This document shows, in pieces, positions 1-6,395 of a stretch of 13,139 nt of DNA. The DNA comes from an uncultured Chromatiaceae bacterium. Its GTDB lineage: Bacteria > Pseudomonadota > Gammaproteobacteria > Enterobacterales > Alteromonadaceae. The stretch covers positions 1 through 13,139 of the forward strand of contig CAMLNG010000048.1 of NCBI GenBank assembly GCA_946481195.1, written 5' to 3'. The position numbers and the translations under genes were made by a program. Positions within the stretch are counted from its first letter, which is position 1. The number at the start of each line of letters is the position of its first letter. Below the pieces are notes generated by a model, which made no database searches, was not told the DNA's origin, and saw only the letters and a list, made by a program, of their open reading frames with translations.

Positions 1-1
1 T

Positions 2-232
2 GTCGGTATTGCGACCGGGTTTTTGATCCAGGCGGCGCATCAGGTTGGGCTGGTGTCTTTGACCCATACGCCAAAACCGATGAGTTTTTTAAGCAAAATT
101 TGTGGCCGCGATAACGACAACGACCGGCCTTACATGCTTCTGGTCTTAGGTTATCCGGCACACGATGCGACAGTGCCGGCCCATGCACTGAAGAAAAAGC
201 CATTTGATCAGATTTGTACTTTATTAGACTGA
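2..232 (+). CDS. Nitroreductase family protein, C-terminal part (5' end outside window)
   Basis: Only the last 76 codons are present; the frame is open to the left edge and ends at TGA 230-232. The visible tail reads GIATGFLIQAAHQVGL, then THTPKPMSFL, then RPYMLLVLGYPAHDATVP, the usual closing part of FMN-dependent nitroreductase-family proteins (the THTP-PM-FL segment and the GYP-DA-VP segment). Family members are cytosolic flavoproteins that use NAD(P)H to reduce nitro groups, quinones, flavins or dehalogenation substrates; the substrate cannot be told from this fragment. The first in-frame start-like codon (TTG at 23) is internal, so it is not the true start. The DoxX-like gene begins 25 bases downstream on the same strand, so the two may be co-transcribed. 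Confidence 0.8.
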   Translation, partial: VGIATGFLIQAAHQVGLVSLTHTPKPMSFLSKICGRDNDNDRPYMLLVLGYPAHDATVPAHALKKKPFDQICTLLD

Positions 233-257
233 CAGCCCTTAGCAACAGGAGTACGAC

Positions 258-671
258 ATGCCGCCCTATAAACCCACCCCGTCTGACGCGCAGTTATGGT
301 TGATATTACGACTGACGTTGGCCGGCTTATTAGCGGCGCACGGTTGGACCCGGTTGTTAGGGGGCGGTGTGGTGCCTTTTGGCGAATGGCTGCAGACGCA
401 GGGCTTGCCGGCAGGTTTTTATCTGGCGGCTGCTGTCACAGGCTATGAAATTATTGCAACATTGCTGTATGCCGCCGGCAAATGGGTCTGGCCGTTATCG
501 CTGGGTTTCATTGCCATTTACGCCACAGGCCTATGGTTGGTCCATGCGCCTTTTGGCTGGTTTGTCGTCGGCGCTGGCCGCAATGGTGTGGAATACAGTG
601 TGCTGTTGATTATTTGCCTGGCTTTAACCGGCTTTCGTGCTTATCGGCAGCGACAACAGCCTCGATTCTGA
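258..671 (+). CDS. DoxX-family small membrane protein
   Basis: A 137-residue protein with about four hydrophobic segments (approximately residues 12-32, 53-72, 77-97 and 110-127) and the short N-terminal helix followed by HGWTRLLGGG that is typical of DoxX/DoxD-like membrane proteins. The length fits that family. DoxX-family proteins are inner-membrane proteins often linked to quinone, thiol or redox processes, but most have no defined reaction. The ATG at 258 is preceded by AGGAG at 247-251 with six spacer bases. It follows the nitroreductase closely, so a shared redox-related transcript is plausible. The family call is from overall pattern, not from catalytic residues; another small DUF membrane family cannot be excluded. 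Confidence 0.7.
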   Translation: MPPYKPTPSDAQLWLILRLTLAGLLAAHGWTRLLGGGVVPFGEWLQTQGLPAGFYLAAAVTGYEIIATLLYAAGKWVWPLSLGFIAIYATGLWLVHAPFGWFVVGAGRNGVEYSVLLIICLALTGFRAYRQRQQPRF

Positions 672-792
672 GGCTTTGCCAACGCTTTTTACGGTCAAAC
701 GCGTTTTTACTGCTGTTTCCAAACGAATTTTCTCTGTTGCCTGCCGCTTCGGCTACGCTTGAAGGGCATATCATAAAAAAGGCAGGATAGAG
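672..792 (+). other. Intergenic leader of the porin operon
   Basis: This 121-base gap contains no credible gene. It holds an imperfect direct repeat (AACGCTTTTTAC at 681-692 and AACGCGTTTTTAC at 698-710) and a possible -10 box TATCAT at 769-774, without a convincing -35 at the right distance. The ribosome binding site for the porin is AGGAT at 784-788. I see no pair of CTGTCA-type repeats that would make a Pho box. Confidence 0.4.
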
Positions 793-1998
793 ATGAAACC
801 TATTGTATTGTCTGATAAAGCGTTGCCTACACTCGGCTTGGTGCTTGTTACCGCGCTGTTGCCGGCAACAGCCGGTGCTGAGGTGAAGCTGAACGGCTTT
901 GCTTCCATCCGCGGCACTTCAGTGTCCAGTGACGGCGGCTTAGAGCCTTTCCCTGGTTTTACCGAGGGAGAGCTGACCTTTAAGCCCGAGTCGTTGTTTG
1001 CGCTGCAGGCGCAGGCTGACCTCGGCGAAGGCTTGACGGCGACTGTGCAGCTGTTTGGTGAAGGCAGGCAGGATTTTGAAGTCGAAGCCCGCTGGGCCTA
1101 CCTGAGTTACCAGTTCAATGATACTCACAGGCTTAGTGCCGGCCGTTTTGCCAATCCGATTTTCCACCAGTCGGAATACGAAAAGGTCGGTTACGCCCAT
1201 AATTTTTCCCGCTTACCGAAAGCGGTTTATATTGATTTTGATTTCAGTACCATTGAAGGTGTCGCACTGGACAGCCAGTACAATGTCGGCGACTACAGTC
1301 TGTCGACCAAAGTATTGTTTGGCAGCTGGTCCGGCGAAACCTTCAGTGCTGTGACCAACAACTATACCAATTTTGGTCTGGACAATATCATCAGTGCCAA
1401 TGCCACGCTGGCGGGCGATTGGTGGCAGCTGTTTGCCGGTGCCTTTGTCGCGCAGATTGATGGTGGCAACATCGACAGCAGCACTATCTTCCCCCTGGCG
1501 GCAAACGGCATCAATCTGGCCAGAAATTCAGGAGCCAGCAGTGGCCAAATTGACGATTTTAAATCGCGGATTGGTTGGGACAATAAAGACGGACTGTATT
1601 GGTTTAGTGGTTTTGCTATTGATCGCGATAACTGGTTGGTCGACTTTGAGTATGTCGAGTACGAAGTAAAAGATTCGACCGACGCGTCGAATCAGTCATG
1701 GTATCTGGCATTAGGACGACGTTTCGATAACGTGGTTCTCACGCTGCATACCGAAGATTACGCTCAGACTGCCGATTATGATTTTCTCAGTGGTGTCTCC
1801 CATCCGGTGTTATTAGCTACGGGCAAAGGCATTCACAATGCGTTTGCCCAGCGTGAATTTGATGGCGTTGGTCTGACCGTCCGTTACGACTTCCACCCCA
1901 GCGCCGCATTCAAAGCGGACTATTTCACTGGCACTGATACCCGTGCTGCGGTTGGCGATTACAAAATCTTATCATTTGGCATCGATCTGGTGTTCTGA
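793..1998 (+). CDS. Outer-membrane porin (16-strand-like beta-barrel)
   Basis: A 401-residue protein with an N-terminal signal peptide (hydrophobic residues about 13-28, likely cleaved after AGA, before EVKLNGF). The mature part alternates hydrophobic and polar residues in beta-strand fashion, starts with a typical first strand (VKLNGFASIRG) and ends with the aromatic-terminated segment ILSFGIDLVF, the C-terminal signal read by the BAM machinery. Length and pattern fit trimeric diffusion or anion-type porins. It would sit in the outer membrane and let small solutes through. The small phosphate-binding-like gene follows after 10 bases, and the two very probably form one operon. The pairing hints at anion or phosphate uptake, but no selectivity residue can be assigned by eye. 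Confidence 0.8.
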   Translation: MKPIVLSDKALPTLGLVLVTALLPATAGAEVKLNGFASIRGTSVSSDGGLEPFPGFTEGELTFKPESLFALQAQADLGEGLTATVQLFGEGRQDFEVEARWAYLSYQFNDTHRLSAGRFANPIFHQSEYEKVGYAHNFSRLPKAVYIDFDFSTIEGVALDSQYNVGDYSLSTKVLFGSWSGETFSAVTNNYTNFGLDNIISANATLAGDWWQLFAGAFVAQIDGGNIDSSTIFPLAANGINLARNSGASSGQIDDFKSRIGWDNKDGLYWFSGFAIDRDNWLVDFEYVEYEVKDSTDASNQSWYLALGRRFDNVVLTLHTEDYAQTADYDFLSGVSHPVLLATGKGIHNAFAQREFDGVGLTVRYDFHPSAAFKADYFTGTDTRAAVGDYKILSFGIDLVF

Positions 1999-2008
1999 GG
2001 AGAGCATG

Positions 2009-2416
2009 ATGAAAAAATTATTAATAATCAGCGGTTTGCTATTTAGTCAACTGGCGGTTGCTGAACTGGTTGTGATTGTGCATCCGTCGAACAATAATCA
2101 GCTGGACGAAGCGACCATCTCAAAGATATACCTTGGGCGGGAAAAATCTTTTGCCGACGGCCAGTCGGTGGTGCCACTGGCGCTGGCTGATAGCGCGCCG
2201 GCCAGTACGGCTTTTAACGACGCGGTTTTGAAAAAATCCTCGAGTCAGCTCAAAGCCTATTGGTCGAAACTGGTGTTTACCGGCAAAGGTACACCACCAA
2301 AAGAGATTGGCAGTGAAGAAGAAATGCTGAAGCTGGTCGCCACCAATCCGTCGGTGATTGGTTACGTCGACGCCAGCAAGGTAGATGCTTCGGTCAAAGT
2401 GGCGCTGAAGTTTTAG
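2009..2416 (+). CDS. Small periplasmic phosphate-ABC substrate-binding-like protein
   Basis: From ATG 2009 the product has 135 residues. It begins with a clear signal peptide (MKKLLIISGLLFSQLAVA, cleaved before ELVV). The mature part has the PstS-type opening pattern VVIVHPSNNNQLDEATISKIYLGR, then a segment around AYWSKLVFTGKGTPP and VATNPSVIGYVDAS, as in proteins annotated as phosphate ABC transporter substrate-binding proteins. These usually have about 300 residues and two lobes; this one is about one lobe in size. An ATG at 2006 is also possible, but AGGAG at 1998-2002 is spaced better for 2009 (6 bases rather than 3). No permease or ATPase gene is near. It may pass ligand from the porin or act as a sensor; phosphate binding itself is unproven. 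Confidence 0.75.
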   Translation: MKKLLIISGLLFSQLAVAELVVIVHPSNNNQLDEATISKIYLGREKSFADGQSVVPLALADSAPASTAFNDAVLKKSSSQLKAYWSKLVFTGKGTPPKEIGSEEEMLKLVATNPSVIGYVDASKVDASVKVALKF

Positions 2417-2447
2417 CGACACAGTAGTTCTTCGTCGGTAGGCAAAG

Positions 2448-2479
2448 CAGGAGCTGATTTCAGCTCCTGTTGTTTTTTC
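2448..2479 (+). terminator. Rho-independent terminator of the porin/binding-protein operon
   Basis: A perfect stem CAGGAGCTG (2448-2456) / CAGCTCCTG (2461-2469) with an ATTT loop is followed by TTGTTTTTT. It starts 31 bases after the stop of the binding-protein gene and separates it from the regulator unit. Confidence 0.85.
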
Positions 2480-2506
2480 TGGCTGTCCATCAGCCATTCG
2501 TTGACC

Positions 2507-2535
2507 TTGACAATCAATCGTTCTTTATATAGAAC
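2507..2535 (+). promoter_or_regulatory. Sigma70-type promoter of the XRE-cupin/azlCD unit
   Basis: A perfect -35 hexamer TTGACA lies at 2507-2512. The -10 must lie in the AT-rich stretch 2526-2535 (TATAGA at 2528 with a 15-base spacer, or TAGAAC at 2530 with 17). The -10 region is inside the tandem operator, so a bound repressor would block RNA polymerase. The exact -10 is uncertain. Confidence 0.55.
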
Positions 2536-2552
2536 GTTCCATATAAAGAACG
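2519..2552 (+). promoter_or_regulatory. Tandem palindromic operator, probably for the XRE-cupin regulator
   Basis: The 34 bases form a near-perfect palindrome (16 of 17 base pairs match). They resolve into two 14-base units, TTCTTTATATAGAA (2521-2534) and TTCCATATAAAGAA (2537-2550). Each has the form TTC-N8-GAA, and CG dinucleotides lie before, between and after them. The units repeat every 16 bases. The site overlaps the promoter and ends 31 bases before the regulator start, which suggests autoregulation by a dimeric helix-turn-helix protein bound twice. Confidence 0.65.
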
Positions 2553-2583
2553 GCTGTGACGCGATAATAACGAGGGGAGTGGC

Positions 2584-3117
2584 TTGGATCCGCAAAGTTT
2601 ACAAACACTGGGCCGGCATATTCAGGGCCTGAGGATTAGCCGGGGCTTGTCGTTGTCACAGCTGGCTGCAGCTGCAGGCATCGCCAAATCGAATTTGTCC
2701 CGCTTAGAACAAGGAGCCGGTAATCCGACGTTGGACACGATTTGGCGATTGTCACTACAGCTTGGCGTACCTTTTGGTAATTTAATTGCCCCTGTTGCTG
2801 CACTGGTTGGTGATGCGGGTGTGCAGGTGCGATTGTTGGATCAGGGCAAAGATCAGCCAGCGGTTGACGCCTACTGGATGTCGGTCGCGCCTCACACCGA
2901 ACGGCAGGCTGAAGCGCATGCCAGGGGGACTATGGAGATGATTTGTCTGATTAGCGGCGAGCTTGAAGTTGGGGGCGCCGGAACTCTGAAGCGCCTTAAA
3001 GCTGGCGACAGTCATCAGTTTGCTGCAGATGTCCCGCATCTGTACCGCAGTGGCGAGCACTGGGTGACGGCGCTGCTCACTATCGTTTATCAACAACAGG
3101 AGCTGTGTGATGAGTAA
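2584..3117 (+). CDS. XRE-family regulator with C-terminal cupin domain
   Basis: A 177-residue two-domain regulator. Residues about 8-62 form a XRE/Cro-type helix-turn-helix (RISRGLSLSQLAAAAGIAKS, then NLSRLEQGAGNPTLDTIWRL). Residues about 75-172 form a small cupin barrel (AEAHARGTMEMICLISGELEVG, then LKAGDSHQFAADVPHLY). Such proteins sense a small molecule in the cupin and control an adjacent gene. The start is a TTG at 2584 with GAGG/GGAG at 2572-2579; no in-frame ATG is available, and the weak codon would keep the level low. The stop overlaps the azlC start by 8 bases, so regulator and exporter are made together. A tandem palindrome over its own promoter supports autoregulation. The ligand is probably an amino acid or analogue carried by AzlCD (inference). 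Confidence 0.88.
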   Translation: MDPQSLQTLGRHIQGLRISRGLSLSQLAAAAGIAKSNLSRLEQGAGNPTLDTIWRLSLQLGVPFGNLIAPVAALVGDAGVQVRLLDQGKDQPAVDAYWMSVAPHTERQAEAHARGTMEMICLISGELEVGGAGTLKRLKAGDSHQFAADVPHLYRSGEHWVTALLTIVYQQQELCDE

Positions 3118-3826
3118 CAGCTCTGCCTGGCGCCTGGGGGCGCGTGATGCTTTGCCATTGCTCGGTGGTTACATTCCGGTGGCAATATCCTTTGGCCTTA
3201 TTGCGGTGCAGGCTGGTTTTACTGCAGTTGCTGCTGTGCTGATCTCGACATTGATTTATGCCGGCGCATCGCAGTTTTTATTTATTGCCATGGTTGCCAG
3301 CGATGCACCGCTTTGGCTGGTGATTGTGATGACGCTGCTAATTAATGCCCGCCATGTAGTCTATGGCCCAAATCTGGCGCCTTATTTGCCATCAGGCCGG
3401 CTCTGGCCCTGGTTAATGCATGGTCTGACCGACCAGATTTTTGCCTTAGCGCATACCCGCTTGCCACAGTTGCCGGAGCCACAGCGCCTTGGCTGGTATT
3501 GCAGTGCGGCGTTGATTGCCTGGGGCAGTTGGATCGGGGGCACCGCGCTTGGGGCTATTGCCGGGGCTGAGATCACGGCGCGTTGGCCATTGCTCGGGCA
3601 AGTGCTGCCGTTTGCGCTGCCGGCATTATTCATTGTGCTGCTGGCACCACGTTTTACTTCCTGGCAATGGACCTGCACTTTGAGCAGTACGGCTTTGGTG
3701 GCGCTTGCGCTGAAGTTAGCCGGCCACAGCAATCTGGCGATCCCGCTGGCAGCCCTGTGCGGTGCTGTGGTGTTTTATCTGTTGCAGCAACAGGCAACCC
3801 GGACGGAGGCGCAGCATGAGCACTGA
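3110..3826 (+). CDS. azlC: AzlC-family branched-chain amino acid exporter, large subunit
   Basis: A 238-residue membrane protein with the AzlC hallmarks YAGASQFLFIAM (about residues 50-61) and NARHVVYGPNLAPYL (about 77-91), and several more hydrophobic helices up to the C-terminus. AzlC pairs with the small AzlD protein to export branched-chain amino acids and analogues such as azaleucine across the inner membrane. I prefer ATG 3110 over the upstream GTG at 3107 because AGGAG at 3098-3102 then has a 7-base spacer. The start overlaps the regulator stop, and the end overlaps azlD by 11 bases, which points to tight translational coupling. Substrate range is inferred from family only. Confidence 0.9.
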   Translation: MSNSSAWRLGARDALPLLGGYIPVAISFGLIAVQAGFTAVAAVLISTLIYAGASQFLFIAMVASDAPLWLVIVMTLLINARHVVYGPNLAPYLPSGRLWPWLMHGLTDQIFALAHTRLPQLPEPQRLGWYCSAALIAWGSWIGGTALGAIAGAEITARWPLLGQVLPFALPALFIVLLAPRFTSWQWTCTLSSTALVALALKLAGHSNLAIPLAALCGAVVFYLLQQQATRTEAQHEH

Positions 3827-4160
3827 AATTTGGCTGACGTTACTGGCCTGCGCTTTGGGAACCTTTTTGTTACGGATGCTTCCCTTGCTTTGGATGCAGC
3901 GCCATTTGCGCCGGCGCGACCCGGTACGGCAAGGCGAGGCGATGCCACTGTGGCTCACTGTGCTGGCGCCGACCATGATTGCGGCTATGTTGGGGGTATC
4001 GCTTATTCCGGTGAGTCAGAGTGCCACTAGCTGGCTGGCCACTGTACTGGCTGGTCTGGTCACTGTATTGGTCTGGCGTCGCACCCGCTCGCTGGGCTGG
4101 CCTGTCTGCGCCGGTGTTTGTGTCTTTGGGCTGGTGTCGATACTTGCGTTGTGGGCCTGA
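3816..4160 (+). CDS. azlD: AzlD-family branched-chain amino acid exporter, small subunit
   Basis: A 114-residue protein with about four membrane helices and the AzlD-type N-terminus (TFLLRMLPLLWM, about residues 13-24). It is the small partner of AzlC in the two-part inner-membrane exporter. ATG 3816 has GGAGG at 3805-3809 with a 6-base spacer and lies inside the last codons of azlC. The frame is open further upstream, but no better start exists there. A strong terminator begins directly after the stop codon. Confidence 0.9.
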   Translation: MSTEIWLTLLACALGTFLLRMLPLLWMQRHLRRRDPVRQGEAMPLWLTVLAPTMIAAMLGVSLIPVSQSATSWLATVLAGLVTVLVWRRTRSLGWPVCAGVCVFGLVSILALWA

Positions 4161-4188
4161 AAAAAAACCGCCAACCGGCGGTTTTTTT
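4161..4188. terminator. Bidirectional terminator between azlD and the yebC-like gene
   Basis: Seven A residues (4161-4167), stem CCGCC (4168-4172), loop AACC, stem GGCGG (4177-4181) and seven T residues (4182-4188). The A and T runs also pair, so the hairpin works on both strands and serves the convergent genes on each side. Confidence 0.92.
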
Positions 4189-4201
4189 ACTCAGGGCAGG
4201 C

Positions 4202-4912
4202 TTATTCGCCAAGGCCAACATAAACGTGCTGAACGTCGTCGTCATCTTCAATGGCTTCGAGGAAGTGTTCAACTTCGGCCAGTGCTTCTGCAGACAGCGT
4301 GGACATGCTGAGCGGGTTGTTTGGTTTATAAATCAGCTTGGCAGCTGACACAGTAAAACCAAATTCCGGCAGGGCTTTGGCGACCAGATCCAGATCGGTC
4401 ATTTCAGTATAAAATACCGCATCGCCTTCTTCACCAGGTTCAAAATCCTGCGCACCTGCTTCAATCGCGGCCATTTCAATGTCGGCATCAGCATTGGCCG
4501 GTGAAGCGTCAATCTGACCTAAACGTTTGAAATCCCATGACACTGAGCCGGAAGATCCGAGCTGACCTTTGCGGAATAAAATTCGCATACTTTGCGCTGA
4601 GCGGTTTTTGTTGTCGGTCAGACATTCCACAATCACCGGCACCTGGTGCGGGGCAAAGCCTTCATAAACAACGTGTTCGTAGTTGACCGGGCCGTCGAGT
4701 AAACCGGCGCCTTTTTTAATAGCGCGTTCCAGTGTTTCTTTTGGCATCGACGCTTTGCGTGAGGCTTCAATTGCCATCCGCAGTTTGGCGTTCATTGCCG
4801 GATCTGCACCATTGCGCGCCGCGACCATGACTTCTTTTGCCAGTTTGGTAAAAAGTTTGCCTTTTGCCGCTGCGGCATCAGCTTTGTGTTTGGATTTCCA
4901 TTGCGCGCCCAT
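4202..4912 (-). CDS. YebC/PmpR-family protein, second (YeeN-like) paralogue
   Basis: A 236-residue protein with the full YebC/TACO1 three-domain layout: N-terminal helical part ([35 protein letters not shown]), the [17 protein letters not shown] segment, then [19 protein letters not shown] with NR, and an acidic C-terminal tail. The MGAQWK start instead of MAGHSKW marks the second paralogue found in several gammaproteobacteria, distinct from the yebC next to ruvC. The family was long annotated as transcriptional regulators; recent work assigns ribosome-associated roles in translating difficult stretches such as polyproline. The start at 4912 is preceded on its strand by GAGAG at a suitable distance. 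It is a single gene convergent with azlD. Confidence 0.9.
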   Translation of the reverse strand: MGAQWKSKHKADAAAAKGKLFTKLAKEVMVAARNGADPAMNAKLRMAIEASRKASMPKETLERAIKKGAGLLDGPVNYEHVVYEGFAPHQVPVIVECLTDNKNRSAQSMRILFRKGQLGSSGSVSWDFKRLGQIDASPANADADIEMAAIEAGAQDFEPGEEGDAVFYTEMTDLDLVAKALPEFGFTVSAAKLIYKPNNPLSMSTLSAEALAEVEHFLEAIEDDDDVQHVYVGLGE

Positions 4913-4954
4913 GGCTGCTCTCTCACTTTAATTAACGTCGGAAAAAACCGCCGT

Positions 4955-4983
4955 AGTCTAGCCAATCCGCCCCGCGGAGGCAA
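4955..4983 (-). promoter_or_regulatory. Putative promoter of the yebC-like gene
   Basis: Read on the minus strand, TTGCCT (4978-4983) and TAGACT (4955-4960) are separated by exactly 17 bases, each matching four of six consensus positions. The -10 lies 42 bases before the start codon. Confidence 0.4.
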
Positions 4984-5044
4984 CCTGGCAAACAAGGCGC
5001 GCTGGCGCTGGCTGCAGATAGCCGCAGTGGTATCATTGAAGCTG

Positions 5045-5053
5045 TGCTAGACT
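5045..5053 (+). promoter_or_regulatory. Putative extended -10 promoter of the cytochrome b562-like gene
   Basis: TGCTAGACT has the TGn extension followed by TAGACT, 25 bases before the start codon. No good -35 is visible, which fits an extended -10 promoter. It points away from the yebC-like promoter in the same divergent gap (4913-5078). Confidence 0.4.
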
Positions 5054-5078
5054 GCGCCGGTCTTTTTGCGGAGTAGTG

Positions 5079-5519
5079 ATGATGAAACGGCAGTCTTTAT
5101 TTTCTGTAGTCCCGGTATTGCTGGCAGTTTTGGCAGGGCAGCCTGCGTTGGTGATGGCCGAAGAACCTGTTGCTCCGGTCGTCGCTGCGACCACAGATGT
5201 TGAAGCCACGATGAAAAAAATGGGTTTTAACTTTAAACAAGCAATGGCAGCCACTGATGTGCCGGCTATGCAGCAGAAAGTACAAACCCTGCAGGAGTTA
5301 ACAGCTTCGGTGCAGGCTTATCAGTTTGCTCCGGAAAAACAACAGGTATTTCAGCAGGGGCTGGAGAAAGTTGCGGCGCAACTTGTATTAGTGCAGGGCG
5401 CACTGGCGGAACAAAATCTGGAAAAAGCCAAACAGTTGCTGGCTGAAGTCGATGGCCTGAAAAAGCAATATCATAAAGAACGCAGCCCGTCGTTCTGGCA
5501 GTTAATCTTCGGCAACTGA
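5079..5519 (+). CDS. cybC: Cytochrome b562-family periplasmic protein
   Basis: A 146-residue protein with a signal peptide (hydrophobic core about residues 8-26, cleaved near VMA, before EEPVAP) and a helical mature part like the four-helix bundle of cytochrome b562. The methionine in DVEATMKKMGFNFKQAM near the start of helix 1 and the histidine in KKQYHKERS near the end of helix 4 match the axial haem ligands (Met7 and His102 in the E. coli protein). No CXXCH is present, as expected for non-covalent haem b. A short Pro/Val/Ala-rich linker precedes helix 1, and the C-terminus is extended by about ten residues (SPSFWQLIFGN). ATG 5079 has GGAG at 5070-5073; ATG 5082 is also possible. The electron-transfer partner is unknown. 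Confidence 0.8.
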   Translation: MMKRQSLFSVVPVLLAVLAGQPALVMAEEPVAPVVAATTDVEATMKKMGFNFKQAMAATDVPAMQQKVQTLQELTASVQAYQFAPEKQQVFQQGLEKVAAQLVLVQGALAEQNLEKAKQLLAEVDGLKKQYHKERSPSFWQLIFGN

Positions 5520-5575
5520 AATTTCTATAAAAAATATAGTTAAATTTCAATGCGTTAATTTAATTCACCTGTAAA

Positions 5576-5609
5576 TAAAGCAACCTTAATTTGCCTTAAG
5601 GTTGCTTTA
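5576..5609. terminator. Perfect 14-bp hairpin after the cytochrome gene (terminator or leader structure)
   Basis: TAAAGCAACCTTAA (5576-5589) and TTAAGGTTGCTTTA (5596-5609) are exact reverse complements around a TTTGCC loop. The 3' side ends in CTTTAAGTTTCC, a weak U tract, so termination is plausible but not textbook. The AT-rich stretch 5520-5575 before it holds no gene. The hairpin ends 53 bases before the next start codon and could also lie in that operon's leader. Confidence 0.7.
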
Positions 5610-5662
5610 AGTTTCCCCCGCCAGAATCAGCAACATCAGAGAAAACCTGTGGAGAGGTTGAA

Positions 5663-6385
5663 ATGACTGCTGCTGTAACTCTATCCCCGGTTGAATACCT
5701 GCCGCCTCTGGCTTACAAAGATTGCCAGCCTGCCGGTGCCGAACAACAACAGGCGCAATTGGTCTGGTGCGATCGCGGCCACAACTGCCGTGACAGTCTG
5801 GAGCAATTTATTGCCGGCGGCTTTGCTGCCGCATACGACGCAAGGATCAGTCAATTCATGCCGCATCTGCTGGCGGTCACGCTGCATGGCCAGTGGCAGG
5901 CTGTCCTTGGTATTCGCAGCGGTCTGGCGCCACGCCTGTTTGTCGAACAATATCTGGATGCGGATATCTGTACTGTGCTGGCCGGTGCCGGCATTGCGAC
6001 CCAGCGCGCTCAGGTCGCTGAGATTGGCAATCTGTACGCCAGTGGTCGTCAGCAAACCTTATTACTCTTTATCGCAATGGCAGTCGCGCTGTATCAGCAG
6101 GGTTATCGTCATCTGGTGTGCTGCGCCACACCAACAGTGATGTCAATGTTAAGCCGTCATGGCCTGCAATTAAATATTCTGGCTGAAGGCGATCCAAGCC
6201 GCTTAGGTGATGCAGCCGCTGATTGGGGCAGTTATTACCAGCGTCATCCGCAAGTATGCCAGTTGGATTTAACTGCTGCTTATCAGCTGATTATGGCCAA
6301 GCCGCAGTTACAGCAAATGTTGAGTGGTTTTCTGCCTTTTCTGCAATGCGCAGGGGCCAGTCTGGCAGAACAAGCAGGTCATTGA
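5663..6385 (+). CDS. Thermostable hemolysin-family protein (GNAT/autoinducer-synthase-like fold)
   Basis: A 240-residue protein without signal peptide that matches the thermostable hemolysin family (named after Vibrio delta-VPH). Key stretches are FIAGGFAAAYDARISQFMPH (about residues 49-68), LFVEQYLDAD (about 92-101), AEIGNLYASG (about 119-128) and GYRHLVCCATPTVMSMLSRH (147-166). The last three resemble the acyl-homoserine-lactone synthase and N-acyl amino acid synthase pattern (conserved E before the ASR/LYAS turn, then a GY-H-V helix-strand unit). I therefore read it as an N-acyltransferase rather than a toxin; that is inference. ATG 5663 has GGAG at 5651-5654. It is the first gene of the five-gene set and is followed by the acyl ligase after 10 bases, which could supply its acyl donor. 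Confidence 0.75.
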   Translation: MTAAVTLSPVEYLPPLAYKDCQPAGAEQQQAQLVWCDRGHNCRDSLEQFIAGGFAAAYDARISQFMPHLLAVTLHGQWQAVLGIRSGLAPRLFVEQYLDADICTVLAGAGIATQRAQVAEIGNLYASGRQQTLLLFIAMAVALYQQGYRHLVCCATPTVMSMLSRHGLQLNILAEGDPSRLGDAAADWGSYYQRHPQVCQLDLTAAYQLIMAKPQLQQMLSGFLPFLQCAGASLAEQAGH

Positions 6386-6395
6386 GGGGCGTCTG

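Noticed and set aside
672..792. Pho box upstream of the porin
   Set aside because: No pair of CTGTCA-like direct repeats at 11-base spacing is visible; only a different 12-13 base repeat is present.
2120..2497. A 125-codon minus-strand frame over the binding-protein gene
   Set aside because: It is antisense to a gene with a signal peptide and family motifs, and it starts within the terminator region.
2413..2595. A 60-codon minus-strand open frame between the binding-protein gene and the XRE-cupin regulator, ending in a hydrophilic stretch
   Set aside because: It runs through the terminator and the palindromic operator, has no visible ribosome binding site, and its 3' end overlaps the stop of the plus-strand gene. 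The regulatory elements explain the region better.
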